Positions 9,927 through 19,255 of a DNA stretch of 64,000 nucleotides are shown in pieces. Source of the DNA: JAJCYL01 sp963664285. Its GTDB lineage: Bacteria; Bacteroidota; Bacteroidia; Cytophagales; Cyclobacteriaceae. The first letter of the stretch is position 1. Every line of letters begins with the position of its first letter. The position numbers and the translations under genes were made by a program. The notes beneath the pieces were generated by a model that was given only the letters and a program-made list of their open reading frames with translations, was not told the origin of the DNA and did not search any database. The stretch lies in assembly GCA_963664285.2 (NCBI GenBank), contig CAXXNX010000064.1:4580-68579 (forward strand), given 5' to 3'.

Positions 9927-11951
9927 AGTGTCTCTAAGAAAACAGCGAGTTTTAGGTCGTATTAAAATATTGCTTAAAATGGAACAATGAAAAAATCACT
10001 CACCTTGCTGACTAATAAAGGGTGACTTTGCTTTTATTCATTGTTTTTGATGGTTTTTGATAAAAATAGCCGGGTTTTAGCCTGGCCAGGACGCACTCCT
10101 GCCAGTGCCTAATCCTTATTAAACAGCTAAAAGGTGATTAAGCTGCTTGTTTCTGGCAATTGGCTTGCTGCTGGGCGGCCAGACGGTCAGCCTGGAGTTT
10201 ACGCCCGATCTTGTGAAGGTTGTAGGCAGTAATGGCCAACCCGATGTAGCTATTAAAAGTTTTGCGGGTACGGTTCGGGCATCGGTCCAATCCCCGGTGT
10301 TCCAGCTCATTAATGTTGGATTCGATAGCAGAATGCTTGTTTTTCAACCTTTTGAAGGCTGGCGCTGATTCGATGGCTTTTTCTTCTTTGTTTAACCTAC
10401 CCTTTTTAGGCATGATCACTTCTGGGATGAAGGTTTGCAGAGTTGCTTTATCCTCTTTATCGGAAAACCCCTTGTCGGTGCTCAGGCTTTGGATGGGGTA
10501 TTTCTCAGCGATACGCCGGGCAATTGATAGGGTAAGTTGGTTGTCGGTTTGTTTTTCAGCTATTTGCCAGTCTATGAGTAAATGGTATTGATCCGAAGTG
10601 ATGGCCAGATTCTTACCGATCTCCACATTGGGGTGCAGTTTGCCTTTTTTGATCATTTCGGCATAAGGTTGAAAGATGGAAAAGACTTTTTCGGCATGGG
10701 GAATGGTCTCTGCTCTGATCAACCGCCTGTCGAGCAACTCGATGTGCTTTTCCAACATCTCAAGATAATAGGTCAATGCCATCAGGGCTGCGAACTCCTC
10801 GATAGAGTTTCCCTGATATTTTTCCAACATTTGGCCCACTTTCTTGCTCAAAGCACGGGCTTTAGTCAGATAGGAAGTGGCAGCCTGCTCTACCCGCTCC
10901 TCTTTGTTTTTTCCTCCTGAGCCGGTGGTCCTGCCCACGCTGCGCATCAGCCTTTTGAGGGATCTGCGCCAATCCCCGGACTTACGCCAGCCAGTAAAAT
11001 ACCTTTTTGAGACCAATAAATCAGCTACATCTATACACTTTCTGGCACTGTCCCATAGCAGGTTGTAGCCGGTAGGAAAGTGGGTGTCGGTTTCTACCAC
11101 GAAACTATCGGTCTTGCAACGCAAGGCAACTTCCTCCCCTCCGGTTTTTCCTTTTTTTTTAAACACCTGGTGACCTGCTGCTACGATTACATCATTGATG
11201 CCGATGAGCAGTTCATCGTCCAGCAAGGTCACATTGTCATAAATGTTCTGGTACTTATACTGTTTGCCCACAGAGTAGTCGGTAGGTAGCACCCCCATAA
11301 TGCCCCGTACCAACGTGTCGTAATTGGAGATATGGTGTAACTCATCGTAAGAGATGTTCATGCACAGGCGCACCTGGGCCAATACGAAGACCTCCCACAG
11401 ACTCATACCCTCACGGCCCGTCTTTTTCTTTCCCTCAATGAGTTTGGAAGAAAGTAATTCAAAAATACGCTGGTTCCATTCAGGTTGGACATAGATATAT
11501 TGAAGGGCGGCTGCCAGGGCAGCTAAGTGGCTTTTAGTTTTCACCGGAGCCTCTACTTGCTCGATGGGTGTGCATCTCAGGGTAAGTTGGGGCTGGAAGG
11601 ATTTCCTCATGGTTTGTATTTATATCGGTTATATGCAATATAATGATTAATCCTGATAAACCAACCGAAAAAATCGTTTCTTTTCTACACTGAATGAACA
11701 AAAAAAGGACAGGGATTTTACTCCCCGACAGACCAAAAAGCCTGCGAATCTCAAAGTGAATTCTTTGGGGTTTTTGAATGGAAAACCTTCAAATGGCCAA
11801 TTAACAGGCTACAACGCAACTGTTCTTGATAATATTTGTGAATTTGATAATTCTACTGAATCAGATTCGAGAATAATTCAGCGCTGATTTGATGGAAAAA
11901 ATACGAATATGATGGATAATCAGCATATTAGCCTGTTTTCATACAGACACT
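9927..11951 (-). mobile_element. ISNCY-like element, copy 1
   Basis: 2025 bp. Left terminus AGTGTCTCTAAGAAAACAGC; right terminus complementary to AGTGTCTGTATGAAAACAGG. The right flank AATT is shared with MITE copy 2, which begins 4 bp further on; the left flank is ATTT. The second copy at 45813-47836 is almost identical but in the other orientation. Confidence 0.88.
10138..11610 (-). CDS. ISNCY-like transposase (intact, 490 aa)
   Basis: 490 aa starting MRKSFQPQLTLRCTPIEQVE. An N-terminal helical region precedes conserved blocks GREGMSLWEVFVLAQVRLC, ALRCKTDSFVVETDTHFPT (probable first catalytic Asp region), LSTDKGFSDKED (second) and KHSAIESNINELEHRGLDRC (third, Glu). This organisation resembles transposases grouped as ISNCY in Bacteroidota. 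The frame crosses a run of nine A on the coding strand (about 11152-11160); copy 2 has eight there and is broken. It is the only intact source of this transposase seen here and probably drives the 164-bp MITE. Confidence 0.8.
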   Translation of the reverse strand: MRKSFQPQLTLRCTPIEQVEAPVKTKSHLAALAAALQYIYVQPEWNQRIFELLSSKLIEGKKKTGREGMSLWEVFVLAQVRLCMNISYDELHHISNYDTLVRGIMGVLPTDYSVGKQYKYQNIYDNVTLLDDELLIGINDVIVAAGHQVFKKKGKTGGEEVALRCKTDSFVVETDTHFPTGYNLLWDSARKCIDVADLLVSKRYFTGWRKSGDWRRSLKRLMRSVGRTTGSGGKNKEERVEQAATSYLTKARALSKKVGQMLEKYQGNSIEEFAALMALTYYLEMLEKHIELLDRRLIRAETIPHAEKVFSIFQPYAEMIKKGKLHPNVEIGKNLAITSDQYHLLIDWQIAEKQTDNQLTLSIARRIAEKYPIQSLSTDKGFSDKEDKATLQTFIPEVIMPKKGRLNKEEKAIESAPAFKRLKNKHSAIESNINELEHRGLDRCPNRTRKTFNSYIGLAITAYNLHKIGRKLQADRLAAQQQANCQKQAA

Positions 11952-11955
11952 AATT

Positions 11956-12119
11956 AGTGTCTCTAAGAAAACACACCTAAATTAAAAATTATTCTTATGG
12001 TCGATCTTTCCATTTTTTCTAATCGATTGATACTCAGGTATTAACTCATAGAAAGAAAATGAAAATCTCATCCATAATAATTCATTTTATAAAAAAAGGG
12101 CTGTTTTCTTAGAGACACT
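11956..12119. mobile_element. 164-bp MITE, copy 2
   Basis: Same sequence and orientation as copy 1, bounded by AGTGTCTCTAAGAAAACA. Flanked by AATT at 11952-11955 (shared with ISNCY copy 1) and at 12120-12123. MITE and ISNCY stand end to end around one AATT. Confidence 0.88.
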
Positions 12120-12174
12120 AATTAAGCACTTCAGTCACTTCATCATCGTGAAGAACACCTGGTCTGAATCTCAT
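12120..12174 (-). pseudogene. N-terminal remnant, possibly class II aldolase
   Basis: From an ATG at 12172-12174 the minus strand reads MRFRPGVLHDDEVTEVLN and then meets the MITE. The RPGV...EVTE-LN pattern recalls the N-terminus of class II fructose-bisphosphate aldolase, but 18 residues are too few to be sure. On the far side of the MITE plus ISNCY pair, the minus strand reads a short KVDDYSDMDW ending in a stop (about 9896-9926), which may or may not be the same gene. Confidence 0.3.
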
Positions 12175-12407
12175 TGTGTTAGATCGATTTTAGCCACGAA
12201 AGTTTGGGCTGCAAATATAGTTGATGGCCAATGATATGCTAATGCAAAATGATTTCAAGCGTTTGCATCATGAAATTAATAAGAATCTCATTTTTAGAAA
12301 CTTTTCTACATACAGTCTCTCTAAAGCCCTTCAGTGCGCCTGCGCTGTAGCCACATCGACATGAGCGTGTTATATATAGATCTTGGGTTAGATTAGCAAT
12401 TTATTTA

Positions 12408-14027
12408 ATGGTTATGCATTGCATAGGAAAGGTGTTTGTTTCCCTACTCATTGTGGGTTGGTTTAGTCAGCTCTCAGCTCAGAACCATCTTCCGAGATTC
12501 AATGAGATTGATGTTCAGCATTATCGGTTTGATCTCAATTTGAACGACACCACTGATGTCATAAGGGGTGCCGCGAGCATTGATATCCGGTTCAAAGACG
12601 ATAGACAGAGTTTTTACCTCGACCTGGTGTCATTTGATGACTGGACGGGTAAGGGAATGACAGTTTCCAGGATTTCCTCGGGCTCCAAGAAGTTAAAATT
12701 TGAACAAGAGGACGATCAGTTGACTATTTTCCTGAGGAAAAGAGTCTGGAAGGATGAGGTACATTCCTTTATTATTGATTACAACGGTATACCGGAAGAA
12801 GGCTTGGTCATCGATAAGAATAAATTTGGTGATCGAACATTTTTTGGAGACAATTGGCCTGACAGGGCAAAAAATTGGTTACCCACGGTGGATCATCCAT
12901 CCGATAAAGCAACAGTTGAATTTGTTGTTTCAGCCCCCAGTCACTATAAGGTGATTGGCAATGGAGTGGAAGTAGGGCAAGAAGTTCTCCCTGATAATTA
13001 TAAAAAGACACATTGGAAGACGGATATACCCTTGCCTACTAAGGTGATGGTTTTTGGCGCTTCTCCGTTTAGTGTAGAAGAAGCTGGCTGGGTAAATAGT
13101 ATTCCCGTCACTACCTGGGTATTTCCACAAAATGAGTCAGCGGGCTTTCATGATTTCCAACCGTCGGTATCCATATTGGATTATTTCATTAAAAAGATAG
13201 GAGAGTACCCTTACAGGAAACTTGCCAATGTGCAATCTAAAACACGGCACGGAGGGATGGAAAATGCCAGTAATATATTTTATTTCGAGGCCGCTGTGAC
13301 CGGAAAGAGAGAAAGGGATTTTCTCATTGCCCATGAGGTTGCTCACCAATGGTTTGGAAACTCAGCCACCGAAGCTAACTGGCACCATGTCTGGTTGAGT
13401 GAAGGGTTTGCTACTTATATGACCAATCTTTATGCCGAAGATACTTATGGCCCTTCTGTATTTATAGCGAGGATGCAATCTCAACGGCAAAAAGTGATTG
13501 ACTATAGCGAAGTTAAGCTGGCCCCTGTGATAGACCGTTCCATCGTAGATTACGAGGAACTGCTCAATGCAAATTCCTATCAAAAGGGATCATGGATCTT
13601 GCATATGTTGAGAAAAAGTGTAGGGGATAAGATTTTTATTGAGGGAATAAGAGCATACTATGGTCAGTACAAAGGATCCAATGCGCTGACATCAGATTTC
13701 AGGCGTATAATGGAAATTGTATCTGGTAAAAATCTGAGCGCTTTTTTTGATCAATGGCTTTTCAAACCTGGTCATCCAAAACTTCAATTTGATTGGGATC
13801 AGGATAAATCCTCAAATAAGCTAACACTTACCCTGGACCAGGTCCAGGAGGGGATATTCCGATTCCCGATAGAAGTTCAAATCATCTTTGATGATGACAG
13901 TTCTACACTGGAGACGTTGGACATAGATGAAAAGTTGGAAGAGTTCATTATTTCAGTCGATTCAGGAGTGAAGGATATTCTAATAGATCCGAATACATGG
14001 TTATTGTTTGAACCGATCAACAATTAA
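12408..14027 (+). CDS. M1-family zinc aminopeptidase, secreted
   Basis: 539 aa. N-terminal signal peptide (about residues 1-25, ending SAQ). M1 hallmarks are complete: exopeptidase motif GGMEN at residues 282-286, zinc motif HEVAH at 309-313, and the third zinc ligand Glu 332 in WLSEGFATY, exactly 18 residues after the second His. The N-terminal beta-sandwich and catalytic domains are present; the long C-terminal domain of PepN is missing, as in the shorter bacterial M1 enzymes. It should remove N-terminal residues from peptides in the periplasm or outside. Followed 50 bp later by a metallo-beta-lactamase-fold gene on the same strand. Confidence 0.92.
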   Translation: MVMHCIGKVFVSLLIVGWFSQLSAQNHLPRFNEIDVQHYRFDLNLNDTTDVIRGAASIDIRFKDDRQSFYLDLVSFDDWTGKGMTVSRISSGSKKLKFEQEDDQLTIFLRKRVWKDEVHSFIIDYNGIPEEGLVIDKNKFGDRTFFGDNWPDRAKNWLPTVDHPSDKATVEFVVSAPSHYKVIGNGVEVGQEVLPDNYKKTHWKTDIPLPTKVMVFGASPFSVEEAGWVNSIPVTTWVFPQNESAGFHDFQPSVSILDYFIKKIGEYPYRKLANVQSKTRHGGMENASNIFYFEAAVTGKRERDFLIAHEVAHQWFGNSATEANWHHVWLSEGFATYMTNLYAEDTYGPSVFIARMQSQRQKVIDYSEVKLAPVIDRSIVDYEELLNANSYQKGSWILHMLRKSVGDKIFIEGIRAYYGQYKGSNALTSDFRRIMEIVSGKNLSAFFDQWLFKPGHPKLQFDWDQDKSSNKLTLTLDQVQEGIFRFPIEVQIIFDDDSSTLETLDIDEKLEEFIISVDSGVKDILIDPNTWLLFEPINN

Positions 14028-14077
14028 TCATTGTAAATACATAAATTTTCATCTTACTTCAGGTAAAGTCTTTCCGA

Positions 14078-14965
14078 ATGAAAAAAATTGTAACTACGCT
14101 CTGGTTGGTAATGATAGTTTTATCCATTAATGCCCAGGATTGGGATGCAGTGGAGATAAAAACCACTAAAGTGGCCGAAAACATTTATATGTTACAAGGC
14201 CGTGGGGGCAACATTGGTGTATTTGTTGGTGAAGAAGGCAACATGATCGTTGACAATCAGTTTGCGCAGCTTGCTGACAAAATTAAAGCAGCAATTAATA
14301 CTATTTCTGAAAAGCCTATCAAATATGTAGTTAATACCCATTGGCATGGTGACCATGTGGGTGGCAATGAGGTTTATGGTGCAGAGGGCAGTATTATTAT
14401 TGCTCATGATAATGTTCGGACCAGGGTCAGCACTGGTCAGTTCATGGCTTTCCAGCAGAATAAGGTGGAGGCCCGACCAGAAGTGGCCTGGCCTATCGTA
14501 ACATTTTCAGATGACATCACCTATTATTTTAATGATGAAGAAATTATGATCCATCATTCCCCGTCCGCACATACTGATGGAGACGCAGTGATCTATTTTA
14601 AGAAGGCCAATGTGATTCATATGGGGGATACGTTTGTCCGCTATGGTTATCCATTCATCGATATATCGGCTGGTGGCACTGTAAGTGGAATGATTGCCAA
14701 TTTGAATGAAACCCTGGGTATGATTAATGATGAGACCAAGGTCATTCCAGGCCATGGTCAGTTATCAACGCGTTCAGACATGATCAATTTTAGAGATGTG
14801 CTGACTGATATTCGCGATAAGGTTAAGAAATCAATTGAAAAAGGTAAATCGCTGGACGATATACTTTCTTCTGGGATCACCAAAAAGTATGATGAGAAAT
14901 GGGGTGGTGGTTTCATAAAGACTAAAGACTTCCTCACATTCGTTTATGAAGATTTGGTGAAGTAG
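14078..14965 (+). CDS. MBL-fold metallo-hydrolase, secreted
   Basis: 295 aa with a signal peptide (MKKIVTTLWLVMIVLSINAQ). Metallo-beta-lactamase fold: HWHGDH at residues 88-93 binds two zincs, with further ligands in HSPSAHTDGDAVIYF and in VIPGHGQLS. This organisation matches secreted MBL-fold hydrolases of Bacteroidota; the substrate cannot be read from sequence. Beta-lactamase activity is possible but not implied. Downstream of the M1 peptidase with 50 bp spacing, so probably co-transcribed. Intact. Confidence 0.88.
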   Translation: MKKIVTTLWLVMIVLSINAQDWDAVEIKTTKVAENIYMLQGRGGNIGVFVGEEGNMIVDNQFAQLADKIKAAINTISEKPIKYVVNTHWHGDHVGGNEVYGAEGSIIIAHDNVRTRVSTGQFMAFQQNKVEARPEVAWPIVTFSDDITYYFNDEEIMIHHSPSAHTDGDAVIYFKKANVIHMGDTFVRYGYPFIDISAGGTVSGMIANLNETLGMINDETKVIPGHGQLSTRSDMINFRDVLTDIRDKVKKSIEKGKSLDDILSSGITKKYDEKWGGGFIKTKDFLTFVYEDLVK

Positions 14966-15134
14966 TATCTGATCAGATTATTGAAAGGCCAAAACTATTG
15001 ATTGGTACGTTTATTGGTGACTGGCAGTAATTCTTCGTGCCAAAAGCTTGAATTTCTTGAGCTAAGTTTACAAGGCCCTCATAAAGTTTCTGCGTGAGTC
15101 TTAACCCGAAAAATTCATAGTAGACAATAAAAAA

Positions 15135-15196
15135 CAGGCATAAATTGCTTATATTGAGATAGTTAGACAACAAAATAAGCAATTAATTTATGCCTG
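15135..15196 (+). promoter_or_regulatory. 5' hairpin covering the transposase start codon
   Basis: Inverted repeat just inside the left end of IS1380: CAGGCATAAATT pairs with AATTTATGCCTG, extended by GCTTAT with ATAAGC across a 4-nt bulge. The ATG at 15190-15192 lies in the 3' arm. A transcript entering from outside would fold and mask the start. The same structure is present in every copy that keeps its 5' end. Regulatory role is inferred. Confidence 0.6.
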
Positions 15197-16506
15197 AATA
15201 TAAGGAAAAAGATACCGTATTTTATCGAGGAAAACAAGCTTTTAAATTTGATTTTTCAGCATCAGCGATTAGCTCAGACGGAGCGATATTGTTAAGTGAA
15301 AAAGTAGAGAGAAAGACTGGTCTATTAAAAAGCTTCGCCGCACTGATTCCTGACTATCGAAACCCCTTTTTTATCGAATACACTTATGAAGAAATGCTTC
15401 GCCAACGGGTGTTTTTAATGATGCAGGGCTATCAGGATTGCAATGACGAACAAAAACTCCGAGAGGATCCGGTGATCCGTAAAGTACTAGATAGCGGATT
15501 ATGTTCCCAGCCTACTTTAAGTCGATTTGAAAACAAGGCCGATCGGAGTCTGATCTACCAGATGAGTCAATGGTTTGTAGACCGTTATGTAGAGGAGTTG
15601 AAAGAGAAGACTGGTCAAATCATCATTGATGTAGATGGTACCGATGACCCTACTCATGGATCCCAACAACTCAGTTTGCATAATGGCTATTATGGACAGA
15701 CTATGTACCATGAGTTGTTCTTTAAGGACGGGAACACCGGTCAGGTCATTTTACCAGTACTACGTCCGGGCAATTGTCACTCCAACAAATGGTTTGTGGC
15801 CTTATTGAAAAGGATTGTCATTAAAATCAGAAAAAAACTGCCCTCAGTAAAGATCCTTATTCGAGCGGATAGTGGCTTTTCAGGAGCATCTTTTTATCGG
15901 ATAGCTAAGCAGTTTGACCTTCAATTTTGTTTAGGTATTAGTAGTAATGAAGTTTTAAAGACTTTTACCAAACAGACTATCATTGAAGTAAAAAAGGAAT
16001 ATGCTTCAAAAATCATCAAACATCAAGAGTTTGTTGGCCCGTTTACTTACCAGGCCAAAAGCTGGGATCGTTCTGAAAAGCTGTACGCCAAAGTGGAGTC
16101 TACCGGAAAAGGAATGAATGTCCGTTACTTTGTGAGCAACTTTGAAGCGATGACCGCTCAACAGATTTACTTTGATTTTTATGTCAAGCGAGGTGATGCC
16201 AGTGAAAATCGAATAAAGGAACTCAAAAACATGACTTATTCCGACCGGCTTTCCTGTCATCGCTACTGGGCCAATTTCATGCGTTTAATCATCGCTACCC
16301 TCTGTTATGAAATGTTCCGGCAGATTAAATTATTAATTGCCAAAACAAAACACCACTTTGCTAAACGATGGCAAGTGGACAATATCCGGCTTTACCTGAT
16401 GAAGGTTGGGGCGTGCCTGAAAGAAAGGAAAAGATCATTGACAATACAATTCTCAAGAGCCTTTAGATATCAATACCTGCTGGGCGATTTGCTTACGGTG
16501 AACTGA
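15190..16506 (+). CDS. IS1380-family transposase (intact, 438 aa)
   Basis: 438 aa DDE transposase. Catalytic regions: IIDVDGTDDPTHG at residues 145-157, RADSGFSG at 225-232, and ENRIKELK at 339-346 supplying the Glu. The helical N-terminus includes YTYEEMLRQRVFLMMQGYQD, the duplicate-copy landmark used here. Codons 109-111 contain the internal TTAA that served as a target elsewhere in this window. It carries a His at residue 164 (SLHNGYYG) where other copies have Tyr. Start is the first ATG, inside a hairpin arm. Confidence 0.93.
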   Translation: MPEYKEKDTVFYRGKQAFKFDFSASAISSDGAILLSEKVERKTGLLKSFAALIPDYRNPFFIEYTYEEMLRQRVFLMMQGYQDCNDEQKLREDPVIRKVLDSGLCSQPTLSRFENKADRSLIYQMSQWFVDRYVEELKEKTGQIIIDVDGTDDPTHGSQQLSLHNGYYGQTMYHELFFKDGNTGQVILPVLRPGNCHSNKWFVALLKRIVIKIRKKLPSVKILIRADSGFSGASFYRIAKQFDLQFCLGISSNEVLKTFTKQTIIEVKKEYASKIIKHQEFVGPFTYQAKSWDRSEKLYAKVESTGKGMNVRYFVSNFEAMTAQQIYFDFYVKRGDASENRIKELKNMTYSDRLSCHRYWANFMRLIIATLCYEMFRQIKLLIAKTKHHFAKRWQVDNIRLYLMKVGACLKERKRSLTIQFSRAFRYQYLLGDLLTVN

Positions 16507-16801
16507 CCGATCAGTTAAACAGTTTGGTTTAATCAAAAAAATGTTCTTCCATAAGAACACAATAGAGCTTTGACTGAAAATTGAAAAATTCTAACAAAAA
16601 AACGCTCTAATGTCCTTTGAAATCCAGAAACCTGGTTGATCTTCAAATTAATACATACACTCCAATCAAAAATAGTTAGCAACCCATTATTAATCCCAAA
16701 ATTGGTGGCCTATGAATAATGCGGGTTAAGCTTTCATAAATGACATTTGTCCTGCAATACAAGGAGCTATACATTTGTTGTTCATAAAAAATTGAATCAT
16801 A

Positions 16802-17626
16802 ATGGATAATCGTAAGTTACTCCCTTTCGCAGTTGTTGGCTTCATTGCCTTAATAACCATAGTTTACCTCTCCTCAGAGCTCTTTTTCACCATCAGACCG
16901 GGCCAGAGAGCAGTAATATTCAGAAAGTTTAGCAGTGGCCTGGATAAGGAAAACGTGATAACGCCAGGTTTTAATGTGAAAGCTCCATGGAATGAAGTCT
17001 ATGTTTACGATGTAACAGAAAATAAAGCCGAAGAAACAATGGATGTTCTGGACAAAAGTGGCTTATCAGTTTCTGTTGACGTATCCGTCCGTTTTCATCC
17101 CATTTACCATAGAATAGGAAATATACAGGAGACTTTTGGAGAAGATTATGTGAATAGGCTGGTAATTCCCGAAGTGCGTTCTAGTGTCAGGCAGGTCATG
17201 GGTAGATATACAGCAGAAGAGATCTATTCGACTAAAAGGTCTGAGGTTGAGACTGCCATCAAAACGGAAACCGCCGCGGTATTGAGTAGTAAAAATAACA
17301 ATATTGAAATGAAGGCCCTGCTGATTCGCTCTATTAACCTTCCGGAGAAAATCAAGCAGGCCATTGAGAGCAAACTTCAACAGGAACAGGAGGCGCTCGC
17401 TTATCAATTCCGCCTGGACAAGGAAAAGAGTGAGGCCGAGCGGAAAATTATTGCTGCGGAAGGTGAAGCTATGGCAAACAAGATTGTCAATTCCAGCCTG
17501 ACTACTAACTTGTTAAGGATGCGGGGGATTGAGGCTACTCAACAGTTGGCCTCTTCACCAAACTCGAAAGTTGTAGTCATAGGTGGTGGTAAAGACGGAT
17601 TACCGTTAATCCTGGGAAACAATTAA
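16802..17626 (+). CDS. prohibitin-family (SPFH) membrane protein
   Basis: 274 aa. One N-terminal membrane anchor (about residues 9-30, FAVVGFIALITIVYLSSELF), then the SPFH/prohibitin domain with TIRPGQRAVIFRKFS and ITPGFNVKAPWNEVYVYDV, followed by a charged coiled-coil region (KLQQEQEALAYQFRLDKEKS). Members form large rings at the membrane that scaffold proteases such as FtsH. Length and order match bacterial prohibitins. Stands alone on the plus strand. A 168-bp inverted-repeat element follows its stop immediately. Confidence 0.9.
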   Translation: MDNRKLLPFAVVGFIALITIVYLSSELFFTIRPGQRAVIFRKFSSGLDKENVITPGFNVKAPWNEVYVYDVTENKAEETMDVLDKSGLSVSVDVSVRFHPIYHRIGNIQETFGEDYVNRLVIPEVRSSVRQVMGRYTAEEIYSTKRSEVETAIKTETAAVLSSKNNNIEMKALLIRSINLPEKIKQAIESKLQQEQEALAYQFRLDKEKSEAERKIIAAEGEAMANKIVNSSLTTNLLRMRGIEATQQLASSPNSKVVVIGGGKDGLPLILGNN

Positions 17627-17629
17627 TGA

Positions 17630-17797
17630 AGGACACCTCTCAAAACGCTACTCGGTCTAAGCATTTACAAGAAACTTCCAATCAACGCAGATGTTCTTCA
17701 GCGCAGCATAGCTCTGTGAAGGTTATCAGACGCAGAGTGGGTGTTTCTCTGTATTGCCCTTAGGGAGGAGATTCGTAAAGGTTTTTAGAGGTGTCCT
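17630..17797. repeat. 168-bp inverted-repeat (MITE-like) element
   Basis: Bounded by AGGACACCTCTCAAAAC and the complement of AGGACACCTCTAAAAAC. No ORF. A related partial end, GGGCACCTCTAAAACCC, appears at about 19159 after citrate synthase. No clear target duplication is visible. The interior carries AT-poor sequence unlike the flanks. Confidence 0.6.
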
Positions 17798-17866
17798 ATA
17801 GAAAACAGTTAGCTTTTTATTATTTTTTCACCCTTAATCCGAAAACTATAAAGCAATAGCATAAAT

Positions 17867-19150
17867 ATGTCCAAAGCTGAAATAAAATTTGATGGCCAAG
17901 TGTATGAATTACCTGTCTTTGAAGGATCTGAGAAAGAAAAAGCCATCGAAATTGGCACGTTAAGAGCGGCATCAGGGTTGGTAACTCTTGACCCTGGCTA
18001 CAAAAACACAGGCGCCACCACCAGTGCAATTACTTTTTTAGATGGTGAAAAAGGTATTTTACGATACCGGGGGTATCCCATAGAACAGCTCGCGGAACAA
18101 TCTTCATTCCTGGAAGTCGCGTATCTTTTAATCCATGGGGAACTGCCCTCCAAGGTGGAATATGAAGAGTTTACCACATCGATAGGCAAGCACACCCTAG
18201 TTCATGAGGATTTCAAGACCATTCTAAATGGTTTTCCATCTACTGCCCACCCCATGGGTGTTTTATCTTCCATGGTTACAGCATTGACCGCCTTTTATCC
18301 CGAAGCATTAGATCCTAATCGTTCATGGGAAGCGGTTAACATGGGCATTATCAGGATTATTGCCAAGATGCCCACATTTGCTGCGTGGGCCTATAAAAAT
18401 TCCAAAGGTCATCCAGCCATCTATCCGGACAACAGGCTGGATTATTGCTCCAATTTTTTGAGAATGATGTTTGCCCTTCCATCAGAGGAATATGAGTCGG
18501 ATCCATTGGTATCCGCATCGCTTGAAAAATTGCTGATCCTTCATGCGGATCATGAACAAAACTGTTCAACTTCTACGGTGAGGATCGTAGGTTCGTCACA
18601 AGCCAGTCTGGCCTCTTCGATTTCCGCAGGTATAAGCGCTCTTTGGGGACCATTGCATGGAGGCGCCAACCAGGCGGTTATTGAAATGCTTGAGGCAATA
18701 AAAGCAGACGGCGGTGATACCGCCAAGTATCTCAACAAAGCCAAAGATAAGGATGACACATTCCGATTGATGGGATTTGGTCACCGGGTGTATAAGAATT
18801 TTGATCCGCGGGCTAAAATAATCAAAAAGGCTGCGGATGATGTGCTAAGTAAACTTGGAGTTGATGATCCCGTTCTGGAAATAGCCAGAGGCCTTGAAGA
18901 AGCTGCCCTGGAAGATCCTTATTTTGTTGAAAGGAAACTTTACCCCAATGTCGATTTCTATTCAGGTATAATTTACCGGGCCTTAGGAATTCCAACCTCA
19001 ATGTTTACCGTGATGTTTGCCTTAGGCAGAATGCCTGGTTGGATAGCTCAATGGAAAGAAATGAGGGAAAATAAAGAGCCTATTGGCAGGCCCAGACAAA
19101 TATATACCGGAGAAACTGAAAGAGACTACGTTAATATTGACAAGAGATAG
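17867..19150 (+). CDS. gltA: citrate synthase
   Basis: 427 aa, intact, starting MSKAEIKFDGQVYELPVFEG. Condenses acetyl-CoA and oxaloacetate to citrate, entering the TCA cycle. Family marks: LDPGYKNTGATTSAITFLDGE and LRYRGYPIEQLAEQ near the N-terminus, ADHEQNCSTSTVRIVGSSQA, ALWGPLHGGANQAVIEML, and the catalytic GFGHRVYKNFDPRA. The N-terminal beta-rich extension and length match type II hexameric enzymes. Monocistronic by spacing. Its 5' region carries the inverted-repeat element. Confidence 0.96.
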   Translation: MSKAEIKFDGQVYELPVFEGSEKEKAIEIGTLRAASGLVTLDPGYKNTGATTSAITFLDGEKGILRYRGYPIEQLAEQSSFLEVAYLLIHGELPSKVEYEEFTTSIGKHTLVHEDFKTILNGFPSTAHPMGVLSSMVTALTAFYPEALDPNRSWEAVNMGIIRIIAKMPTFAAWAYKNSKGHPAIYPDNRLDYCSNFLRMMFALPSEEYESDPLVSASLEKLLILHADHEQNCSTSTVRIVGSSQASLASSISAGISALWGPLHGGANQAVIEMLEAIKADGGDTAKYLNKAKDKDDTFRLMGFGHRVYKNFDPRAKIIKKAADDVLSKLGVDDPVLEIARGLEEAALEDPYFVERKLYPNVDFYSGIIYRALGIPTSMFTVMFALGRMPGWIAQWKEMRENKEPIGRPRQIYTGETERDYVNIDKR

Positions 19151-19255
19151 AGGCTTAAGGGCACCTCTAAAACCCTTAAATTTATCATAGAGAAGGGTAG
19201 GTTAAATCTGATTGAATTCAGTATTTTTAGAAATAGATTTGTATTCGTTTTGAAA

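Larger units (their letters stand above)
15105..16725 (+). mobile_element. IS1380-family element, copy B (intact reference)
   Basis: 1621 bp, TTAA at 15101-15104 and 16726-16729. Terminal repeats begin CCCGAAAAATTCATAG (left) and CCCGCATTATTCATAG (right, complement). About 220 bp of non-coding DNA follow the transposase gene and include a short perfect hairpin, TGTTCTT-ccat-AAGAACA. Sits between the MBL-fold gene and the prohibitin-like gene. Confidence 0.95.

Noticed and set aside
10147..11289. Several plus-strand ORFs across ISNCY copy 1
   Set aside because: Antisense shadows of the 490-aa transposase, without start context or domains.
12330..12365. Palindromic CAGTGCGCCTGCGCTG before the M1 peptidase gene as an operator
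   Set aside because: Single occurrence with no neighbouring regulator; it is as likely a remnant of a small repeat.
14973..16790. A minus-strand frame of about 58 codons (MYSSLYCRTNVIYESL...) that becomes continuous when IS1380 copy B is removed
   Set aside because: It ends without any recognisable domain, has a stop close upstream and overlaps the prohibitin-like promoter. The continuity across the TTAA shows only that the insertion is clean, not that a gene was there.
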